NCBI GenBank assembly: GCA_036873755.1
Contig: JAVTVY010020569.1
Span: 1-64,000, forward strand
Reading direction: 5' to 3'
DNA: 64,000 nt
Origin: Hanleya hanleyi
Lineage: Eukaryota > Mollusca > Polyplacophora > Lepidopleurida > Hanleyidae
The first letter of the stretch is position 1. Every line of letters begins with the position of its first letter. Shown in pieces: positions 60,143 to 64,000 of this stretch. The notes below the pieces were generated by a model. The model saw only the letters and a list, made by a program, of their open reading frames with translations, was not told where the DNA came from and ran no database searches. The translations under genes were made by a program, and so were the position numbers.

Positions 60143-60619
60143 TTAAGTGAACCAGAGAAATGGTGCATGCACATTAAACCGAGAGGCCGTCCAGTCATAG
60201 ACCAGGACATCACGGTCTTCGGCTTGACAATAATCATCAAACATATGTACAATGGTGGACAGTGAATGTCCTCTACTCCGGTGAGTGAGATAAAACACAC
60301 AGTACTGTCCGCACACACTACTCAAGGGGCCTTGTAATCTTTGCGTATTCCAACGCCACTCTGTCGTGGAGACGTCCATGAATTTCACTAAATCGGCATG
60401 GAGAGGTGCAAGTCCGTAGGAATCAAAGTATTCGCCTTGGCCTTGGGTGTCCACGTACACCGCTATCCAATGTTCACCGGGTCGACTCTTCGGGTCTGTA
60501 TTTAGGATGTAGGCTGCAGGGGTGGTGGAGTGGATGGGAAACACATTGCGTGGAAATACACCTCGAAAGGGGATCTTGGGATCTCGCTGGAGTATGCGCA
60601 TCAGCTGTTCTGTATCCAT
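60143..60619 (-). CDS. Adenain-like cysteine protease
   Basis: A 158-residue protein with the adenovirus protease/ULP1 (C5/C48) signature: GEHWIAVY (His50), EYFDSYG (Asp66), LQGP (Gln96) and SSVCGQYC (nucleophile Cys103). The 7-residue Gln-Cys spacing matches adenain. Such proteases cleave capsid and core precursors during particle maturation. The start ATG is 3 nt after the stop of the capsid gene, and it is the last gene of the leftward block. Length is slightly shorter than adenain. All catalytic residues are intact. Confidence 0.93.
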   Translation of the reverse strand: MDTEQLMRILQRDPKIPFRGVFPRNVFPIHSTTPAAYILNTDPKSRPGEHWIAVYVDTQGQGEYFDSYGLAPLHADLVKFMDVSTTEWRWNTQRLQGPLSSVCGQYCVFYLTHRSRGHSLSTIVHMFDDYCQAEDRDVLVYDWTASRFNVHAPFLWFT

Positions 60620-60622
60620 GGT

Positions 60623-61933
60623 TTAGTTGGCGAAGTCACACAGCACGTTTCTTTGCGCATCCACGCTGATGACGTTGTCAAACTCGGCGTAGCAAATCAC
60701 GTTGATGGTGCTGGGTAGAGCCACGGAGAAACGCAGTTCCAACCGTAGGTTTCCTTTCTTCAGTAAAGCCAGTTGATGATCGTGTTCCAAGGTAGGGGTG
60801 AGGTCAAAGGCGAACAATGTGTACCCACGGCTAAAGTCTTTTCGACTGATGGTATTGCCTTCGTCCTGGTTGTTTTGTCCTGTGGCTATAAACAGGTTCA
60901 GGTAGGACCGCACATAGTTTCCGTTAGTAAAGTCTGGTTGTAAGGGTCGGGCTGGAATTTGATGACCGGCCACGTGCAGTGCCACAAAGTTGATGTTGAA
61001 ATGATGAAATTTGAACGGATTCTCAGCCAAAGCTCCATTGAATGCGGTGTTGGTCACACACCCCACGGTAAGACGTTTAGGCAGATCTCCTAGAAATAAA
61101 TTCTCTCTGTTGGCCATCATCGTCCCTGCGGGTACCGAGAACACCTTGGTCTGTACGCGTCGGATGGGATACAGGGCTGGTTTTTTCGCTAAGGCTTGCA
61201 TGTGACTCAGCAACACCCCCTGTTGCAAATCTACCGTACGGACAAACAGGACTGCATCTTCAATGACGATCTTGGACTCGAGAGCGTCCGCCCCACCGGC
61301 CATTAAGGCAAACAAAGGTGAGGCACGGATCAACTTGATCTTGATGGTTACACCGTTCATCATGTAGCGATCTTGCATGAACAGATCGGCGTGCAGTCGT
61401 CCCATCATATCGATGGACTTGCTTTCGCTTGCTAATTTTTTGCGTCTGGCGTACCCAGTATTGCCAGGGAGTAGATAGTTGAAGTAGCCGGGTGTATCCC
61501 TGTGGTACAGCTCAGCTTGTAAGTGTGATAGTTTGGCATCACTGCCGTACGACAACAGCGTCTCCAGGTAGGCTCGATACGGATAGGTATTGGTGGACGT
61601 ACTGATGAGTCTATCGTTCAGACTGATATCCACCTGTTGGAACAGGGAGTGCAGCCAAAGATTGACCGGGCTTACATTTGTTTCGACCGCTAGGTTCGTC
61701 CCATCCCTGTTCGTTATTTTAGCTTTGACGTACAAGTACGAGTTGGCTAAATCCAGGTAGGCCGTATCATTGTTTTGAATACAAAATTCTACGGGCCCCA
61801 CGCCCGTCAGGCTAGCCAGGGGTCGATGTTCTACCCAACGTCCTTCGGCTACACTGGTTTGAGTGGGTGGAATAGTCCACAAATCCAATTCACTGTTGGT
61901 AGACGGACATGACTCGGAGTGAATGAAGGCCAT
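60623..61933 (-). CDS. Candidate major capsid protein (F54H12.2-like family)
   Basis: A 436-residue intact protein. Its N-terminus (SELDLWTIPPTQTSVAEGRW) and YLDLANSYLYVKAKI and PVNLWLHSLFQQVDISLND segments match a family annotated from memory as F54H12.2-like in many invertebrate genomes. That family sits beside family B polymerases and is taken as the double-jelly-roll capsid protein of Maverick/adinto-like viruses. Beta-rich spacing fits. Its ATG abuts the stop of the upstream basic protein, and the downstream protease follows after 3 nt. Capsid assignment is inference from family and context. A structure prediction would settle it. Confidence 0.8.
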   Translation of the reverse strand: MAFIHSESCPSTNSELDLWTIPPTQTSVAEGRWVEHRPLASLTGVGPVEFCIQNNDTAYLDLANSYLYVKAKITNRDGTNLAVETNVSPVNLWLHSLFQQVDISLNDRLISTSTNTYPYRAYLETLLSYGSDAKLSHLQAELYHRDTPGYFNYLLPGNTGYARRKKLASESKSIDMMGRLHADLFMQDRYMMNGVTIKIKLIRASPLFALMAGGADALESKIVIEDAVLFVRTVDLQQGVLLSHMQALAKKPALYPIRRVQTKVFSVPAGTMMANRENLFLGDLPKRLTVGCVTNTAFNGALAENPFKFHHFNINFVALHVAGHQIPARPLQPDFTNGNYVRSYLNLFIATGQNNQDEGNTISRKDFSRGYTLFAFDLTPTLEHDHQLALLKKGNLRLELRFSVALPSTINVICYAEFDNVISVDAQRNVLCDFAN

Positions 61934-62371
61934 TTATGCGAAAATGTCTCTCCTACTACTATTACGTCTCTTCTTCTTCTTCTTCTGGGGTGTAGTCCTT
62001 CTCTGGGGTGTGCGTCGTCGGTGGGTGGGCCGTCGACTGACTCTTCGCGGTGTCAGTCTTTGTCTTTTAAGGGCTTTGGCCAGCAACACACCCCCGGCTT
62101 CTTGAGCCCGGCGTTTGAAGGCTTGTCGGGGTGCTGTGCCTTCCATCACATCCTCGGCCATGCGCAATCCACTTTGTACCGCTTGTTTCCCTACCGTTTT
62201 CACACCCCGTGTCACCATGGGCAGGAATGTTTTGACGATACTCCCCAGTATGTTTCCCAATCCATGTCCACGTTGCATGCGTGCCCCACTAAACATGGAC
62301 ATGCCGCCTCCCGTTTGTTTTTTGTAGTAGTCGGCATAGCTGGGCGTATGGCACTCGTAAGGGACGTACAT
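61934..62371 (-). CDS. Basic core/pX- or pVI-like virion protein
   Basis: A 145-residue intact protein in two parts. The first half is glycine-rich and amphipathic (HGLGNILGSIVKTFLPMVTR, GVKTVGKQAVQSGLRM). The C-terminus is strongly Arg/Lys-rich (RRPTHRRRTPQRR, KKKKKRR). This layout recalls small adenovirus-type proteins such as pX or pVI that bind DNA or disturb membranes and are cut by the viral protease. The SGARM and GGGMSMF region could hold a cleavage site. Stop TAA is immediately followed by the capsid ATG. Function is inferred. Confidence 0.7.
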   Translation of the reverse strand: MYVPYECHTPSYADYYKKQTGGGMSMFSGARMQRGHGLGNILGSIVKTFLPMVTRGVKTVGKQAVQSGLRMAEDVMEGTAPRQAFKRRAQEAGGVLLAKALKRQRLTPRRVSRRPTHRRRTPQRRTTPQKKKKKRRNSSRRDIFA

Positions 62372-62373
62372 TA

Positions 62374-63165
62374 TTATACGAAGTGAGGAGAACGGGTTTG
62401 TCGGAAAGCAAGTGTCAGCACCACTTTTCCTCGCTCGAATGGGATCGGCCGTCCCGTGTCATCTCTTATATCCACCGTGATCGTGTCGATATCGGTATGG
62501 CGTACGGGCAGGAACATGATAGGGTTGAAACTGTGGGTGGCTTGTTCGCCATACGTCTTGCTAATGGGCACCACTCGTAACAGAGGTGTGTTCATATCAC
62601 CCACAATATGGCTGTCCACGGCATCCGAGTAGACGTACAGTGCGTACAGGCCTTCTTTCATATCCATCAAATGGGAACCGTACTCATTGTAGGGACCCTT
62701 CATGACCACGTGGTGAGACAGCCGTAATATTTCCTGTAGTCTAGAACTCAGTTTCACGTTCACGAGCGGGGTCAGCCGGATAAAGCTCTTTTCGTTGTGT
62801 GCGTTGACCTCGAAGCACAGGTTTCTCTTCAAGCGCTTGGATAACAGGAGTGATGCATCATTCGTGAACGTCAGTAGAGCCTTGTACGTCATCAAGGCAT
62901 TCAGAGCCGCTACGAACTTCTGCGGTGTATCGTATTGGCCTGCGGGGAGCGTCAGTCTGTAGATTTTTTCTTCGAACACCACTTCGTACCATATTTCTCC
63001 GTGTTGTATGTTGTACCATGAGTAAGGGTATTGAATCTCTACCAGTCCACATTCCCAGCGTCCCGATAAATGTAACGGTTGAGGTAATTGCGTGACATAC
63101 TTGGTCAAGGTGTTGTCAGGAAACACGTCGAGTGAGCTATTACTGGGCAACGTCAGGTAAAACAT
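62374..63165 (-). CDS. Penton-like (minor capsid) protein
   Basis: A 263-residue intact protein. Segments FYLTLPSNSSLDVFPDNTLT, YVTQLPQPLHLSGRWECGL and IQYPYSWYNI match a conserved family found beside F54H12.2-like genes in invertebrate virus-like elements. The family is thought to be a single-jelly-roll or penton protein. No signal peptide or membrane segment is seen. The gene ends 2 nt before the basic-protein ATG. Penton assignment is inference from neighbours and beta-rich sequence. Confidence 0.7.
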   Translation of the reverse strand: MFYLTLPSNSSLDVFPDNTLTKYVTQLPQPLHLSGRWECGLVEIQYPYSWYNIQHGEIWYEVVFEEKIYRLTLPAGQYDTPQKFVAALNALMTYKALLTFTNDASLLLSKRLKRNLCFEVNAHNEKSFIRLTPLVNVKLSSRLQEILRLSHHVVMKGPYNEYGSHLMDMKEGLYALYVYSDAVDSHIVGDMNTPLLRVVPISKTYGEQATHSFNPIMFLPVRHTDIDTITVDIRDDTGRPIPFERGKVVLTLAFRQTRSPHFV

Positions 63166-63200
63166 GATGACAACTGATGGGGTTGTGGCTTCTGCGCCGG

Positions 63201-63209
63201 TTTTTTATA
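63201..63209 (-). promoter_or_regulatory. TATA-like box before the penton-like gene
   Basis: TATAAAAAA on the minus strand, in the only sizeable gap (50 nt) of the leftward block, about 36 nt before the ATG at 63,165. It could start an mRNA for the four downstream genes. Confidence 0.45.
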
Positions 63210-63215
63210 GTATTA

Positions 63216-63965
63216 TTAGTAGGGTTCCCAGTGACTGGCCTTGGGGGTGGGGGTCCCCACTCGGCGTTGTGGCAGTGATTTGAAACGTCCAAAGCGTCGT
63301 GCTGGTGTTTTGGGTGGTGACATCAGCTCCCAAGAGGCCTGCTGTGGTGGTGGTGGTGGTGGTGCTGAGGGTGGGGTGTTCGATTGCTCCATAAAGGCCC
63401 AACGGTTAGGATTGCCTACCAATTCTTGTGGGATGTGCGTGTCTTTTAAGCCTTCAGCAAACACTTTCCAGCCCGGGGGGCTGGAATGTTTGCGTGCCCG
63501 TACCATATCGTTGATCAAATCGGTGATATGAGACCCCGGTACCACTTTGTTTCGAATCAGTAGCTTTCCTTCCGCATTCCAACCCATATCGGCATGTTGT
63601 TTCACCCGGTCCAACAATAAACGGGCCCGCGTCTTGTAGGCTTTAGGCACACTGTTCAACACTTCTTCTTCCAGCTGAGGTGATGGAGCAGCAGCCCCTG
63701 TTGTAGTTGTGGGTAGTGGTGTGGGTAGTGGTGGTGGTGGTGGTGTAGTACTAGTACTACTTGCTACGCCTCTATATTGATCCATAAACGTCTGGTACCG
63801 GTTCAGTGTATGATGGTAGCGTTGAATTTTCTCGTGATCGGAGAGTCCACGTTGTTGCAGTATAGTATTCATTTCTTCATCCAGAGATTGGAGTTGTTGC
63901 ACAGTGGCCGGCACGGGATAGGGCGATTGTAAACTCTGTAACAATCGCGGTTCGACCAGCATCAT
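63216..63965 (-). CDS. Conserved proline-rich late protein, function unknown
   Basis: A 249-residue intact protein. An N-terminal helical part (LQSLDEEMNTILQQRGLSDH) leads to a Pro/Thr-rich linker. A conserved domain follows (VPKAYKTRARLLLDRVKQH, GSHITDLINDMVRARK, PPGWKVFAEGL, ELVGNPNRW), then a Pro-rich basic tail. The domain recurs in invertebrate virus-like elements and I do not know its function. Position suggests a virion or assembly protein. It starts ATGATG, overlapping the stop of an upstream frame. Confidence 0.7.
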   Translation of the reverse strand: MMLVEPRLLQSLQSPYPVPATVQQLQSLDEEMNTILQQRGLSDHEKIQRYHHTLNRYQTFMDQYRGVASSTSTTPPPPPLPTPLPTTTTGAAAPSPQLEEEVLNSVPKAYKTRARLLLDRVKQHADMGWNAEGKLLIRNKVVPGSHITDLINDMVRARKHSSPPGWKVFAEGLKDTHIPQELVGNPNRWAFMEQSNTPPSAPPPPPPQQASWELMSPPKTPARRFGRFKSLPQRRVGTPTPKASHWEPY

Positions 63966-64000
63966 TTTTTCGTATGTTCCATGTTAGCGTCCTCCTCCCC
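63962..64000 (-). CDS. Possible C-terminus of a further leftward gene
   Basis: Twelve codons (GEEDANMEHTKK) end in TGA that overlaps the ATG of the next gene. The tight overlap fits the block's packing, but 12 codons cannot be identified. Packaging ATPase or integrase would be expected nearby. Confidence 0.3.
   Translation of the reverse strand, partial: GEEDANMEHTKK

Overview
The window looks like a stretch of an animal nuclear genome, most likely a marine invertebrate and perhaps a mollusc or other lophotrochozoan. The support is two spliced exons of an ankyrin (ANK1/2/3, UNC-44-like) gene, tRNA-derived SINEs with target-site duplications, several LINE, Penelope-like and LTR retroelements, and two families of non-autonomous elements whose layout (tandem core repeats, ACGG microsatellite, terminal hairpin) recalls bivalve 'pearl' or Helentron-associated elements. 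The host assignment is inference. Most of the window is AT-rich, non-coding and made of nested repeats.

Layout. 0.7-2.1 kb: diverged tandem repeats. 2.2-6.2 kb and 8.8-11.7 kb: two copies of a pearl/HINE-like element with a ~157-bp core unit, the first with a 1,173-bp higher-order repeat. 6.7-8.5, 29.4-31.0 and 35.7-37.5 kb: three copies of a second such element whose core units each carry TGACCT-type half-sites, many as perfect DR1 nuclear-receptor sites. 11.7-15.3 kb: a large foldback structure with remnants of a transposon-borne protein, apparently inserted in the second pearl-like copy. 15.9-17.0 kb: the two ankyrin exons (minus strand). 17.0-20.3 kb: a Penelope-like element split by a LINE. 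24.2-26.3 and 31.4-32.0 kb: two palindromic MITEs, one holding a nested element. 34.5-35.2 kb: an intact TRIM with apparently identical LTRs. 38.9-43.8 kb: a decayed Gmr1-like LTR element lacking reverse transcriptase. 44.3-49.7 kb: LINE and Penelope fragments. 49.7-51.5 kb: a third pearl-like copy, inverted. 52.1-52.3 kb: a 167-bp near-perfect hairpin.

55.2 kb to the right edge: a GC-richer, gene-dense and apparently undamaged virus-like element of the Polinton/Maverick-adintovirus type. Rightward it has a 1,300-residue protein-primed-type family B DNA polymerase, then a tRNA-Leu-like gene. Converging from the right is a tightly packed minus-strand block: adenain-like cysteine protease, candidate major capsid protein of the F54H12.2-like family, a basic core/membrane-active-like protein, a penton-like protein and a proline-rich conserved late protein. 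Convergent polyadenylation signals lie between the two units. Integrase and packaging ATPase are not in the window and may lie past 64,000. The polymerase would replicate the element, and the leftward block would build and mature its particle. The intact frames make this the one part of the window likely to be recent or still functional, and the most interesting.
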